A stretch of DNA of 48,687 bases. Source: Anaerobacterium chartisolvens. GTDB taxonomy: Bacteria > Bacillota > Clostridia > Acetivibrionales > DSM-27016. A program made the position numbers and the translations under genes. Under the pieces are notes generated by a model, which did no database searches, was not told where the DNA came from, and worked only from the letters and a program-made list of their open reading frames with translations. Each line of letters begins with the position of its first letter. Position 1 is the first letter of the stretch. Below are positions 1 to 8,995 of this stretch, one piece after another. The stretch is from the NCBI RefSeq assembly GCF_003337415.1, contig NZ_QPJT01000029.1, positions 1 through 48,687 of the forward strand, given 5' to 3'.

Positions 1-522
1 AGGGCTGTAATGTTTCTGGCATATGCGGGCTGCGGGGCAGCCATACTCATATATAACCTTAACAGCACGGGGGACGGTGTGGTATACCTTGCGGGACTGC
101 TCCTTATCGCCACAGCCATATTCCCGCACCGCTCCTTCCTGCACAGCACCGAGGGTCTTGTTCTGTATTCGATATGCGCCTTTTATTTGGCTGGCAAGCT
201 GGGGTATGCCTATCTGGGAAACGCTTTTTTTCTAGGGTATGCCAGCCATTTGTACCTTGCCGACATGTTTACAAAGGAAGGCATTCCCCTGTCGGTAATC
301 CCCATGATCCTGAAAAAAGCAGGTGTTCATAAGGTGTTGAAGAAATACACTTTGTACAGGGCTGTTTACGGGGTGCTGGACATAAGGCTGAGGCTTCCGT
401 TATCAAGCACGGGAAGCAAGTCAGGGGACAGGCTTGAGGGTGCCTATGTGCTGCTGCTCCTTATTGCCTGTGCCGCTGCATTTTTGATCTCCGGCGCAGG
501 TATAAGTATAGCCATATTATGA
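1..522 (+). CDS. DUF457/YdjM-like membrane protein (5' partial)
   Basis: The reading frame is open to the window edge. The first ATG is at 10 with no room for a ribosome-binding site, so the true start is probably upstream. The visible protein has hydrophobic helices and two patches typical of the DUF457/YdjM 'metal-dependent hydrolase' membrane family: HRSFLHS near residue 40 and GYASHLYLAD near residue 78, both with His/Asp residues. Family members are usually near 200 residues, so perhaps 20-30 are missing. The gene lies 24 bp upstream of the TadZ-like gene on the same strand and may be the end of a preceding operon section. Its role in conjugation or piliation is unknown. The family call is fairly good and the function is not known. 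Confidence 0.7.
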   Translation, partial: RAVMFLAYAGCGAAILIYNLNSTGDGVVYLAGLLLIATAIFPHRSFLHSTEGLVLYSICAFYLAGKLGYAYLGNAFFLGYASHLYLADMFTKEGIPLSVIPMILKKAGVHKVLKKYTLYRAVYGVLDIRLRLPLSSTGSKSGDRLEGAYVLLLLIACAAAFLISGAGISIAIL

Positions 523-546
523 AACGCCGGAAGGAGGTGCAAATAG

Positions 547-2607
547 ATGCTTTTTCATGTAATAGTCAGAGAAAAATCCTTAGACAGAGACTTTGTGAGG
601 CAGCTTGAGGCGGATGGGCATGAGGTAGAGGTGAGCTTCAGCTTCAGGGATGCAATGGTCAGGATAACCTCTGCGGGGCTTAAGAAAAATTTATACTCGA
701 CAATGGATATCAGGGAAGAGGTACGCATACCCGACTACATAATTGCATCTGAAAACGCTCTGGAGGATTGCGGAGCTGTTGAAGAAGAGGACGGCAAATA
801 CAGATTGTTAGAGGAGTACATGGAAAAGCTGAGGGACAACATGTCTGAGGCGAAAATATTCCTCCAGATGGATACTGCACCTTCTAACGACTTTAAGGCT
901 AAGTGCGGGAAGCTCAATGTTACAGTACAAAAGGGGCAGACGATAAACCTGAATATAGGGGGCGGTGCGGAGCAGGTGGAGCATACTGCTTCTCAGGCTC
1001 CGGCATCGGTTGAAAGCACAGTAAAGAAAAAAGTGCTGCTTGCCCTGCCTGATAGGCTGGAGGAAATGGTAGCAGCTATTGGGGACATAGAAATTGTGGG
1101 AAGGGCAGGCACCAAGGCCGAGACAGTACGGCTGGCAGGTGAGCTGAGGCCCGACATAATAATCCTGGAGTCAGAGCTTCCGGGGGATGAAGGAATAAGC
1201 TATGTTGCGGAAAATACAGGCATGGAAACAAGGATAATAATGCTTATGACCAAAAGCCTGAACGACCTTATAGTCGGCAAGCTGGAGAGAATGGGAGGTG
1301 TAGAGTTCGCCGATGAAGTCTCGGAGGAGGCTATCAAAAGGCTGATATTCAAGGATGGGTATTCCGGCAGCACGGAGGACACAGGGCAGCCCGAAGGTAC
1401 TCCTTCGGTACATCCACCGGCACGCAGGGTAAGAAAGGCAAAGCAGCTCAACATAGAAAGCGGCAAAAGCATATTGAACGGGATAATGGGTGCTGCGGCA
1501 AATGGGGCAGGGCAGACAATACAGACATTTATGGAGGCAGGCAGGGGAGCTGCAAGGGCCGCCAGGGAAATCAGGCCGCCGGGTAAAGGCATGGGGATAA
1601 GGCGGTTCATAGGCGTAGGCGGCAGGGATGAAGCTCTGCAGGATGAAGCAGAGGATACATCTCGGGATATACATCACGAAAAAGAAGAAAGAGTAGAAAT
1701 ACAAAAGAGTCAAGATAAAATACAACAGAACAGCAGAGCGGAGTATTCCACATTCAAGGATAAGGATGTGGATTTTTATATGACCAATAGCAGATTGATA
1801 GCTGTTGTATCGGGAGCAGGCCATTCGGGGAAAACAACACTGGCTGCCGAGCTTGCATATATGGCCTCAATCAGGAAGGTATCTTGTGCACTTGTTGATA
1901 TGGACTTAAAGCAGTTTGGACTAAGCCATCGGTTTGATATTAAAGAAAAGAAAATACGGCAGAACTTGAAATATCCGGGCTACAACAAATTTAACATGCT
2001 TTTTAACGCACTGAATGAGACGGATATTGATTCACTTCCGGATACGGCATACAGGGAAAACAAACACCTTTATGTATATACGGGCGATGAAGGGGAGATA
2101 AATCCAGTACCCCGGCCTGAGGATATTCTTAAACTGTTTGACAGGCTGAAGAGCATATACAATGTGACCATAGCGGATACGGGAGAATATGACGCTTTGG
2201 CGCACAGTACGGTTTCCATAGCTGATACCGTTCTGTTTGTACATGATTTAAGCCCTTCGGGTATACGGAAAAATGAAAGGCTTCTGTCGGAGCTGTGCAG
2301 GATATCAAATCTTAAAAAGTTTTACCTTGCGGTAAACCGCGCTGAAGATATACATGGGATAACTGTCAGGGAGCTGGTTGACTACTACAAGGAGGAAGGC
2401 ATAGCCTTCAGGGATGTGTTTACTATTCCTGTGGACAGCAGGGCCTGTCTGGAGAGCGAATGGGCAATGAGGCCGATATCTCTTTCAAAGCACGCTTCAC
2501 AGGATATTAGGGACAGCTTTGAGAGAGCTTATGCAGGGCTGCTTGGAGGGCAAATATCGCACGATAGTAAGTATAGTAAAAAGAAGAAAAGGTTTTGGAA
2601 TAAGTGA
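547..2607 (+). CDS. TadZ/CpaE-like pilus-localisation ATPase
   Basis: A 686-aa protein with a GGAGGTG ribosome-binding site just upstream. It has an unassigned N-terminal region, a receiver-like segment (about residues 160-245, with alternating hydrophobic strands and a DIIILE strand but no evident phospho-acceptor set), a low-complexity linker rich in Gly/Ala/Arg, and a C-terminal ParA/MinD-type ATPase domain. The P-loop, about residues 421-432, reads SGAGHSGKTT and is followed by a VDMDLKQFGL strand. The order pseudo-receiver then ParA-like ATPase is the CpaE/TadZ architecture, which places Tad pilus machinery in the cell. cpaB, tadA, tadB and tadC follow. It is longer than usual because of the N-terminal extension and linker. 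Confidence 0.8.
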   Translation: MLFHVIVREKSLDRDFVRQLEADGHEVEVSFSFRDAMVRITSAGLKKNLYSTMDIREEVRIPDYIIASENALEDCGAVEEEDGKYRLLEEYMEKLRDNMSEAKIFLQMDTAPSNDFKAKCGKLNVTVQKGQTINLNIGGGAEQVEHTASQAPASVESTVKKKVLLALPDRLEEMVAAIGDIEIVGRAGTKAETVRLAGELRPDIIILESELPGDEGISYVAENTGMETRIIMLMTKSLNDLIVGKLERMGGVEFADEVSEEAIKRLIFKDGYSGSTEDTGQPEGTPSVHPPARRVRKAKQLNIESGKSILNGIMGAAANGAGQTIQTFMEAGRGAARAAREIRPPGKGMGIRRFIGVGGRDEALQDEAEDTSRDIHHEKEERVEIQKSQDKIQQNSRAEYSTFKDKDVDFYMTNSRLIAVVSGAGHSGKTTLAAELAYMASIRKVSCALVDMDLKQFGLSHRFDIKEKKIRQNLKYPGYNKFNMLFNALNETDIDSLPDTAYRENKHLYVYTGDEGEINPVPRPEDILKLFDRLKSIYNVTIADTGEYDALAHSTVSIADTVLFVHDLSPSGIRKNERLLSELCRISNLKKFYLAVNRAEDIHGITVRELVDYYKEEGIAFRDVFTIPVDSRACLESEWAMRPISLSKHASQDIRDSFERAYAGLLGGQISHDSKYSKKKKRFWNK

Positions 2608-2631
2608 AATGAATAAGGGAGGAGTGACAGG

Positions 2632-3573
2632 ATGAGGTTTTTAAGAAACAAGATAGTTATATTTGTGCTGTGTTCAGCACTTGCGCTTTTGCTTGCGTTT
2701 GTGGCAATACCGGCACAGGTGGGAAAGACACGGGAGACTGAAAAGATCATACGGGTTTCCGACAACATACCCGCAAACACATTAATAACCGCAAAGATGC
2801 TTAAGGAGGCGGAGGTGGGAAGGTATAACCTTCCCAAGGACATTATACGGGACAGCGACAGCATTGTGGGGAAGTACTCTGCGATTGCCCTCACGCCTTC
2901 CGATAATCTGGTGCCGGAAAAGTTTATGGACAAAAAGGAAATGGAGGATGAATTTCTGTATTCCGTGGATGACAGGGGTGCGGTATCTGTAACCGTAAAG
3001 TCACTTGCGGCAGGGCTGTCCGGTAAGCTGCTGCCGGGGGATGTGGTGTCGGTATTGGTGTATTCAAAGGAGGATGAGGCCTTACAGCCGGGATATACCA
3101 CGGCAAAAGGAGTGGTGAAGGAATATGCCAACCTTGAGTTTGTGGAGGTTGGGGCGGTAACGAACAATAAGGCCGAGGACACGGATGTTGTAAAGAGCAA
3201 GCAGGATAAAAGCTCCTCGGATACCATAATACCCAACACAGTAACCCTGCTTGTAACGAAGCAGCAGGCAAAGGATTTAATCGACGCCGAAAACAGCGGA
3301 GTGATACATATACTCTTCAGGGGCAGGGGAGAGGCTGCAAAAAAGCTGCTCGGACAGAATGGCGGGAAGGATGTCAAGAACACTACGCATGAGGCCAAGG
3401 CCGAAACAGTGCCGGAGCAGATGCCGGATGTCGGCACACAGGCCCAGAATGAAAAGAAGGGAACTCAGCAACCTCAGCAAGCGTTCCATCCGCAGCAGCC
3501 TCAGCAAGCGGCCCCGCCTTCAACCGGGCAGCAAGGTCAAGGTAAAAAGAATACCGACTTTAATTTACGGTAA
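2632..3573 (+). CDS. cpaB: CpaB/RcpC-like pilus assembly protein (SAF domain)
   Basis: A 313-aa protein with one N-terminal membrane helix (residues about 8-28) and then a SAF-type domain (about 35-100: 'VSDNIPANTLITAKML' followed by a 'GKYSAIALTPSDNLVPEKF' stretch), typical of CpaB/RcpC. CpaB proteins sit at the envelope in Tad/Flp pilus assembly, although this organism looks monoderm and has no secretin in view. The last 50 residues are Gln/Pro-rich (repeats of QQPQQA) and look like a flexible wall-spanning tail. An AGGGAGGAGTG ribosome-binding site precedes ATG 2632. It sits between two ParA-like genes in the Tad cluster. Confidence 0.85.
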   Translation: MRFLRNKIVIFVLCSALALLLAFVAIPAQVGKTRETEKIIRVSDNIPANTLITAKMLKEAEVGRYNLPKDIIRDSDSIVGKYSAIALTPSDNLVPEKFMDKKEMEDEFLYSVDDRGAVSVTVKSLAAGLSGKLLPGDVVSVLVYSKEDEALQPGYTTAKGVVKEYANLEFVEVGAVTNNKAEDTDVVKSKQDKSSSDTIIPNTVTLLVTKQQAKDLIDAENSGVIHILFRGRGEAAKKLLGQNGGKDVKNTTHEAKAETVPEQMPDVGTQAQNEKKGTQQPQQAFHPQQPQQAAPPSTGQQGQGKKNTDFNLR

Positions 3574-3582
3574 AGGAGTGGG

Positions 3583-4320
3583 GTGAGGAGCTTGGTTATA
3601 GCAGTATGGGGGAAAAACGGATCGGGAAGGAGTACAATAGCCTCAAATCTGGCCGTGTGCCTTGCCGGCAAAGGGTACCTTGTCGCACTTGTTGGCGCAA
3701 GCAAGGCTTACGGCTCGGTGCAGCATTATCTGGGGATGGAAGTGCCGGAGGAAAAGAGCATTAAAAAGGCACTTGAAGCAATTAACGAAGATGACATGGT
3801 AAAGAGCTTTGTGCAGCATAAAAGACTGAAGGATCTGTTCGTAATGAGCCTCAGTAATACGGAAAACTGCCTGCGGCTCAAAACGGTAAAGGAGGAGGAA
3901 GGAAAAAGCCTGCTCATAAACACAAAGGACAAATTCAACTATTACATAATAGACTGCACCGAATCCTTCGGAGATACCCTTACCACTCTGGGCTGCAGGT
4001 ATGCCGACAGGGTTGTGGAGGTAATCAGGCCGTCAATACAGGCGGCAGCCTTCAGGGCGGCGCACAGGGAGCTGATTGACGGGCTTAAGCTTGCATCTAA
4101 GCTTATACCGGTTGCAAACAATAATAAGAACCTTATAGATATTAATGAGCTTGAGCAGAAGCTTAAGCTCAAGTTCACCGGGATTCTTCCCTACTCAAGG
4201 AGCGTGGAAAGGTCAGAAGGCACGGGCGAGCCTGTATGCCTTTCGGGAGCTGTTACCAGAGCAGACAGGGAGTATATAAAGGAAATACGTAAGATAGTGG
4301 TATTGCTTGAAGCCAAATAA
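3583..4320 (+). CDS. Second TadZ/ParA-like ATPase of the Tad cluster
   Basis: A 245-aa P-loop protein of the ParA/MinD/TadZ type. The N-terminus reads VIAVWGKNGSGRSTIASNLA, so the lysine of the usual GK[ST] step is arginine (GRS) while the earlier signature lysine (GKNG) is kept. This suggests altered or weak ATP hydrolysis. A 'YYIIDCTESFGDTLTTL' Walker B-like strand follows near residue 125. The start is taken as GTG 3583, with GGAG about 4 bases upstream; TTG 3592 is an alternative. It lacks the receiver-like half of the first TadZ-like protein, so the operon has one long and one short version. Confidence 0.7.
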   Translation: MRSLVIAVWGKNGSGRSTIASNLAVCLAGKGYLVALVGASKAYGSVQHYLGMEVPEEKSIKKALEAINEDDMVKSFVQHKRLKDLFVMSLSNTENCLRLKTVKEEEGKSLLINTKDKFNYYIIDCTESFGDTLTTLGCRYADRVVEVIRPSIQAAAFRAAHRELIDGLKLASKLIPVANNNKNLIDINELEQKLKLKFTGILPYSRSVERSEGTGEPVCLSGAVTRADREYIKEIRKIVVLLEAK

Positions 4321-4336
4321 GGGGGGAGAAGGATAG

Positions 4337-5785
4337 ATGGAGGAAATAAACTTAGATCAGGTGATATATGAGGCAAACAAGGAGGGTGGGGATGACGAGC
4401 TTAATCCTTCAGGAAGTAAGCCGGACAGTAAATCTTATGAGGAAGTGCTTAATATTATTAAGGAGCTGGTGAGTACAAACCACGCAGGGGAGCTTGCAAC
4501 CGTGCTGGAGGATCAGAAGGCCCAGACGGTTATAAAAGGGCTGATAAGCAAGTATGTCCGTGAGAACAGAATAAGCGTAAGCGATATGGCGAGCCATGCA
4601 GCCCTGGTGGACAAAATTTATGAGGATATGGCCGGCTTCGCTTTTATAGGAGCTTACCTTTATGATGAGGAGGTCGAAGAAATAAACGGGAATTCATGGG
4701 CCGACATTGAGGTCGTAACGCCGAAGGGCTGGAGGAAAATTCCCGAACGCTTCATATCACCTCAGAACAGCATTGACGTGGTAAAAAAGATGATGCGGCT
4801 GGGAGGCATCACAATGGATGACCAGAAGCCCACCGCCGACAGCTATATTACAAAGGGAGTCAGGATTTCCGCTATTATTCCCCCGTGTGTCGATAAGGAC
4901 ACCGGAGCTGTATTTTCAATCAGAAAGCAGAAAAACACTATCCTTACAAAGCAGCAGATAATTGAATGGGACACCGCCACCGAGGAAGAGCTGGACTTCC
5001 TCATACTATGCATCACCTTCGGAATCAGTGTTGGAATTGCAGGAGCTACAAGCTCGGGAAAGACAACTGATACGACATTCCTGCTTTTCAACGTGCCTGA
5101 TTACAAAAGAATATTTTCGATAGAGGACTCCCGGGAGCTTAATTGTATCAAAACCGATGATGAGGGCAGGGTTTTAAACAGGGTTATACACACAAAGACG
5201 CGGAGGGATGAAAAGAACCGTGAAAGGAATGTGGATGAAAGTGTGCTGCTTAGAAGATCCTTGAGGTTTCACCCTGACATAATCGTACCTGCCGAAATGA
5301 GGGGAGAAGAAGCCCTTATAGCGCAGGAGGCAGGGAGGACAGGCCATACCATATTAACCAGCTTCCATGCGTCAGACGCACTGGATGCATACACGCGGAT
5401 ACTTACCATGTGTATGATGTCCGGTATCAAGCTGTCGGAGAATCTCATGATGAAGCTCATAATCTCCGCATTCCCCATAATGGTATTCAAAAAGCAGTTG
5501 CCGGACAAGACAAGGAAGTATATGAAGATAATAGAGGCGGAGGACTTTATTGACGGCAGGGTAAAGGGCAGGACGCTCTTTAAGTTTATAGTAACGGGAA
5601 AAGAGAAGGCAGAGGACGGCAAAAGGATAAAAAGGATGTTGGGCTATCACAAAAAGGTTAAGCCCATATCCAAACGGCTTGCGAACAGGCTGCTGGAGAA
5701 CGGCGCGGATATAGAGTCCATTAAGAGGTTTGCCGAGCCGGACTGGGATCCGGAACGGATTGAGGACGATCAGGAGGATTTGTGA
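4337..5785 (+). CDS. tadA: TadA/CpaF-type secretion ATPase
   Basis: A 482-aa secretion-superfamily ATPase of the VirB11/GspE/TadA type, expected to power pilin assembly from the cytoplasmic face. The Walker A motif is GATSSGKTT near residue 240. A Walker B/Asp-box region (HPDIIVPAEMRGEEA) and the His-box (GHTILTSFHA) follow, all in family order. An N-terminal all-helical region precedes the ATPase. The ribosome-binding site GGGGGGAGAAGG lies before ATG 4337. The downstream tadB/tadC pair and upstream tadZ/cpaB assign it to the Tad cluster rather than to the VirB11 position of a classical T4SS. Confidence 0.92.
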   Translation: MEEINLDQVIYEANKEGGDDELNPSGSKPDSKSYEEVLNIIKELVSTNHAGELATVLEDQKAQTVIKGLISKYVRENRISVSDMASHAALVDKIYEDMAGFAFIGAYLYDEEVEEINGNSWADIEVVTPKGWRKIPERFISPQNSIDVVKKMMRLGGITMDDQKPTADSYITKGVRISAIIPPCVDKDTGAVFSIRKQKNTILTKQQIIEWDTATEEELDFLILCITFGISVGIAGATSSGKTTDTTFLLFNVPDYKRIFSIEDSRELNCIKTDDEGRVLNRVIHTKTRRDEKNRERNVDESVLLRRSLRFHPDIIVPAEMRGEEALIAQEAGRTGHTILTSFHASDALDAYTRILTMCMMSGIKLSENLMMKLIISAFPIMVFKKQLPDKTRKYMKIIEAEDFIDGRVKGRTLFKFIVTGKEKAEDGKRIKRMLGYHKKVKPISKRLANRLLENGADIESIKRFAEPDWDPERIEDDQEDL

Positions 5786-5815
5786 TAAGAGTTTGGGTGA
5801 AGGGGGTGATAAGTA

Positions 5816-6748
5816 TTGATTAATATATTGAATGTAATATTGTTCATAGTGCTGGAGGCGATGCTGCTTGTACTCTTCGGGATATCTCCAAAGAGCCTGT
5901 ACGGCTCCGCCTTAAAAGCGCGGATAAGAAGCCCTGAAAAGAACTACAGGCAGGTAAGGAGGGCCATGCTGGTTCCAAGAAAGCTTAACTTCCTGCAAAA
6001 GCACAGGGAGGAGGCAATTGAGGTTTTAAAGCAGGGCAGCTCCAGGCTGGATTACGACACATATATAAGGCTTGTCGTGGTATGCTCCGCTGTAGGCTTC
6101 GGAATAGGACTTGCCTTCAACAACATACTCATGTCGCTTATACTGGCTGGCGGATTGGCCTATGCTCCGGTGCAGTACCTAAAGTTCAGGCAGATAGGCA
6201 ATGTTGTAGCATTAAATGACCAACTGGAGTCGGCACTTAATATAATAAGCAACTCATATATACAGGGTGATGACATTATACAGGCTGTAAGGGAGAACAT
6301 AGGCAGGGTGGAGGGGCCTTTGCAGGTTGTGCTGAAGGACTTTCTGGTGGATACACAGTTTATTGACGCAAACTTGAAAAAAGCAATATTACGTATGAAG
6401 GTCAAGATAAACAACAGGTATTTCCGGCAGTGGTGTGACCACCTCATAATGTGCCAGAAGGACAGGGAGCTTAAGTCCACCCTGCTGCCCATCATGGAGG
6501 AAATGTCCGACACAAAGAAGATGCAGGCTGAGCTGGACACAATGATGTACAGGATATATAAGGATTTTGCAAGCGTGGTTGGGGTGGTGGCGGCAAGTAT
6601 CCCCATGATGCGGATGATAAATAAGGAATGGTATGACTTCCTCGTAAGCACCTTCCCCGGCAAGCTGATTATGGCGATAACCTGCGCTGTAATACTGTTT
6701 GCCACGGCATATGTTATAAAGACAAACAAGCCTGTAAGTATATCTTAA
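5816..6748 (+). CDS. tadB: TadB-like inner-membrane platform protein
   Basis: A 310-aa T2SS-F domain membrane protein. Hydrophobic segments lie near the N-terminus, at about residues 88-118 and near the C-terminus, flanking a helical cytoplasmic region ('ALNDQLESALNIISNSY...'), which is the TadB layout. TTG 5816 is preceded by AAGGGGGTGATAAG, a strong Shine-Dalgarno sequence. It would form the membrane platform with TadC above the TadA ATPase. Position directly after tadA and before tadC matches the conserved Tad order. Confidence 0.85.
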   Translation: MINILNVILFIVLEAMLLVLFGISPKSLYGSALKARIRSPEKNYRQVRRAMLVPRKLNFLQKHREEAIEVLKQGSSRLDYDTYIRLVVVCSAVGFGIGLAFNNILMSLILAGGLAYAPVQYLKFRQIGNVVALNDQLESALNIISNSYIQGDDIIQAVRENIGRVEGPLQVVLKDFLVDTQFIDANLKKAILRMKVKINNRYFRQWCDHLIMCQKDRELKSTLLPIMEEMSDTKKMQAELDTMMYRIYKDFASVVGVVAASIPMMRMINKEWYDFLVSTFPGKLIMAITCAVILFATAYVIKTNKPVSIS

Positions 6749-6795
6749 CGCTCATATTTAAAATCTAATATAAAAAATTGCATATAAGGATGGTG

Positions 6796-7680
6796 ATGCC
6801 TTTGTACGGGCTTATATTAATATGTACGGCAGCGGTTAGCTTTGCCGGGATGTACGCATTCCTTACCGCTGTATTTTCCATACCCTCACGGAAAACAAAA
6901 ATAGCCTTGAAGAGAATAAAAAGCTCTGATGATAAGAAGCCGGGCTTATACGATATGCTGCTTAGTCCTCTTGTGAAGAAAGCCGCAGACCTTATCCGGC
7001 TGCAGCCGCATAAGCGGAATAAGCTGAGTGTGGGGCTTAAAAAGGCGGGTATAGGAATGGAGCCTGAGGAGTACATTGCACAGGCAGCAGTGAAGTCCCT
7101 GCTGACGGCGTGTGCCGGGCTGCTCTTTATACTGCTGGGCATACCGTCTGCCGCAATGGGCTGTATTTTCCTATCAATAGCAATGTATTTTAAAGAGAAA
7201 GGTAAAGTCGATACCGTATTGAAAAAGACGAATGAGAAGATACTGAAGGAGCTTCCCCGGTTTATCCGCACCTTCTCGCACAGCCTTAAGGGTACCGACG
7301 ACATTATTAAGATATTTGAAACCTACAGGAAGGTGGCGGGTAAGGCCTTCCAGTATGACCTTGATGTACTGATAACCGACCTTAAGATAGGCAACCATGA
7401 GGAGGCCTTAAAGAGGTTTGACGAAAGGCTCAACATACCACAGTTGTCCACGTTTGTGAGCGGAATAATCGGGACAAGCAAGGGCATTGACCAGAACACG
7501 TTTTTTGCGTTTATGGAGGAGAACATGAAGACGCTTGCCAGAGAGAATTTAAGGCGGGAGCTGCAGAAGAGGCCGGGCAGGTTTAAGGCTGCAACGTGGG
7601 CAGTAGCTGGCTGCGGTCTGCTTATGTACGTTGCACCGGTTATAAGCTCTATCGCAGATGGATTAAAGGCTTTCGGCTGA
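6796..7680 (+). CDS. tadC: TadC-like inner-membrane platform protein
   Basis: A second T2SS-F platform protein, about 294 aa from the start chosen. The frame is open from TTG 6778, but the AAGGA at 6786-6790 is best spaced for ATG 6796, giving a start MPLYGLILIC with an N-terminal membrane helix. Another membrane pair is near residues 95-125 and one lies at the C-terminus. The central soluble part contains 'LPRFIRTFSHSLKGTDDI', similar to the TadC cytoplasmic domain. It is the partner of TadB, 47 bp downstream. Confidence 0.83.
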   Translation: MPLYGLILICTAAVSFAGMYAFLTAVFSIPSRKTKIALKRIKSSDDKKPGLYDMLLSPLVKKAADLIRLQPHKRNKLSVGLKKAGIGMEPEEYIAQAAVKSLLTACAGLLFILLGIPSAAMGCIFLSIAMYFKEKGKVDTVLKKTNEKILKELPRFIRTFSHSLKGTDDIIKIFETYRKVAGKAFQYDLDVLITDLKIGNHEEALKRFDERLNIPQLSTFVSGIIGTSKGIDQNTFFAFMEENMKTLARENLRRELQKRPGRFKAATWAVAGCGLLMYVAPVISSIADGLKAFG

Positions 7681-7734
7681 AAAGTCCAAGGCCCTTAAAT
7701 ATAAAAAAACAATGAAGAGAAAAGGAGAGAAAGC

Positions 7735-7962
7735 ATGAGGAACATATTAGCAAAGGAAAACACGATAGATAGGTATATAAAAAGGGCTGTTGAGGTAATG
7801 AACAACCAGAGGGGTGACGGAGGGGGAAATGCCTTAGGTATAATAATTGCAATAGCAATAGCAATTTTAGTAGGCGGTGTGCTGCTTGGTCTGCTCAATG
7901 TGGCCATACCAGATCTTTTTAATTCTATGATTAATAAAATTAAGAGCAACTTTTCACTTTAA
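7735..7962 (+). CDS. Small Flp-like pilin candidate
   Basis: A 75-aa protein with a basic N-terminal segment, the stretch GDGGGNALG, and then a single long hydrophobic helix (about residues 40-62) ending in a short polar tail. This is the size and shape of a Flp/Tad major pilin, with the Gly-rich stretch before the hydrophobic helix as the likely region for prepilin processing. It lies directly after tadC, and an A24 peptidase is encoded at 10450. A GGAGAGAAAGC ribosome-binding site precedes ATG 7735. A small-membrane-protein family such as DUF6133 is an alternative label; context favours the pilin. Confidence 0.65.
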   Translation: MRNILAKENTIDRYIKRAVEVMNNQRGDGGGNALGIIIAIAIAILVGGVLLGLLNVAIPDLFNSMINKIKSNFSL

Positions 7963-8029
7963 GGTTTATAGGAAGGTCAGAGAACACTTTCTGCCCTTCC
8001 TATAAAAATTCTACGATTTGGCGGTGATA

Positions 8030-8497
8030 ATGTATATGTCCGGAGTAAAAGTTATAGGAGCAAAATGCCTGAAGCTCCTTAAGAACGACAGGGGCCAAGG
8101 CTACATAGATATGATATTTAAAATTGCAATAATAATGGCGCTGGTAATGTCCTTTGTGGCTCTGCCGGCGCCGTTCATTAAAAAACAAAATCTTGATCAC
8201 ATGGCGGTGTCGATAGCCAGAGCATTGGAAACAACAGGTGAAATTAATTCCGATATTGTAGAGCTTATAGAGGAGTATGAGGAGCTAACCGGGCTGAAGC
8301 CTCGTATAGAATGGGAGGGCAATTTTAACGCGTCACGAAGGCTGCAAATAAGGGAGAGATTTTCGGTAACCCTGACAGACACTGTAGCCATAAAGGTTAT
8401 GAAGCCCTCCTTCGCCTCGCCGGTAAGCATAGAAATACCCATTTCAAGCACTGCGAAGGGTGTTTCGGAGGTCTACTGGAAGCCGGGGCAGATATAA
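8030..8497 (+). CDS. DUF4320/TadE-like pseudopilin
   Basis: About 155 aa. The frame is open from TTG 8018, but ATG 8030 or ATG 8036 fits the GGCGGTGAT stretch better. A short N-terminal segment ends in 'NDRGQGYIDMIFKIAIIMALVMSF', the class III pilin-like pattern of polar residues followed by a hydrophobic helix. A small extracellular domain follows. The pattern matches the DUF4320 family found with Tad-like and conjugation genes in Clostridia. A minor pilin or pseudopilin role is inferred from position next to the pilin candidate and a second TadE-like gene. Confidence 0.65.
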   Translation: MYMSGVKVIGAKCLKLLKNDRGQGYIDMIFKIAIIMALVMSFVALPAPFIKKQNLDHMAVSIARALETTGEINSDIVELIEEYEELTGLKPRIEWEGNFNASRRLQIRERFSVTLTDTVAIKVMKPSFASPVSIEIPISSTAKGVSEVYWKPGQI

Positions 8498-8507
8498 AGG
8501 GGGGAAT

Positions 8508-8981
8508 ATGAAGCGTCTTGTTTTAATTTTTAGGAATAACAGAGGAACGTCAGGGGGATCTGTGATTCTTGCCTGCTGTGTTATAGGGGTGGTAATTGTG
8601 TTGATGATGGAGCTGTATAGGTACTATACAATAAAAGAAAATATGGACAGGCAGATGTCCAGAGCGATAAACATGGCGATTGATGTTGCCATGGAGGATT
8701 CCGCAAGGCAGGTGCATATATCAAAGATAGATACGGCAGTGGCGTACCAGGAATTCTATAAATACCTTACGGAGGATCTGGGGTTGGATGAGCAGCTTAA
8801 GTACAGCAGGGACAACTTAAATTACCAGCTTTACTTAAACAGCGTCAACATTGAAGCAGAGCCTCCGCGCTTTGAGGTTGAAGGCACCGTGATCCTTGAG
8901 CCTGAGATGCTTAAGGGACTGGTGCCGTATACAATAGAAATACCGGTGAGGGCCAGAGCCCGGAACCAGAGAATGGATTAG
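8508..8981 (+). CDS. TadE-like pseudopilin
   Basis: About 157 aa from ATG 8508, which has a GGGGGGA ribosome-binding site; the frame is open upstream to 8460 but that would overlap the previous gene. The N-terminus 'NNRGTSGGSVILACCVIGVVIVLMMELYRYY' has the TadE/TadF look of a Gly-rich segment running into one membrane helix. A short soluble domain follows. It starts 10 bp after the previous stop, so the pair is probably cotranslated as minor pilins of the Tad system. Confidence 0.65.
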   Translation: MKRLVLIFRNNRGTSGGSVILACCVIGVVIVLMMELYRYYTIKENMDRQMSRAINMAIDVAMEDSARQVHISKIDTAVAYQEFYKYLTEDLGLDEQLKYSRDNLNYQLYLNSVNIEAEPPRFEVEGTVILEPEMLKGLVPYTIEIPVRARARNQRMD

Positions 8982-8995
8982 AGAAAGGATGAAGC

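Noticed and set aside
1171-1824. A 217-aa minus-strand gene inside the TadZ-like gene
   Set aside because: Antisense to the linker and ATPase coding region, without ribosome-binding site or family pattern; a shadow frame.
2529-3437. A 302-aa minus-strand gene over cpaB
   Set aside because: Low-complexity Ser/Phe-rich translation antisense to a well-supported gene; a shadow frame.
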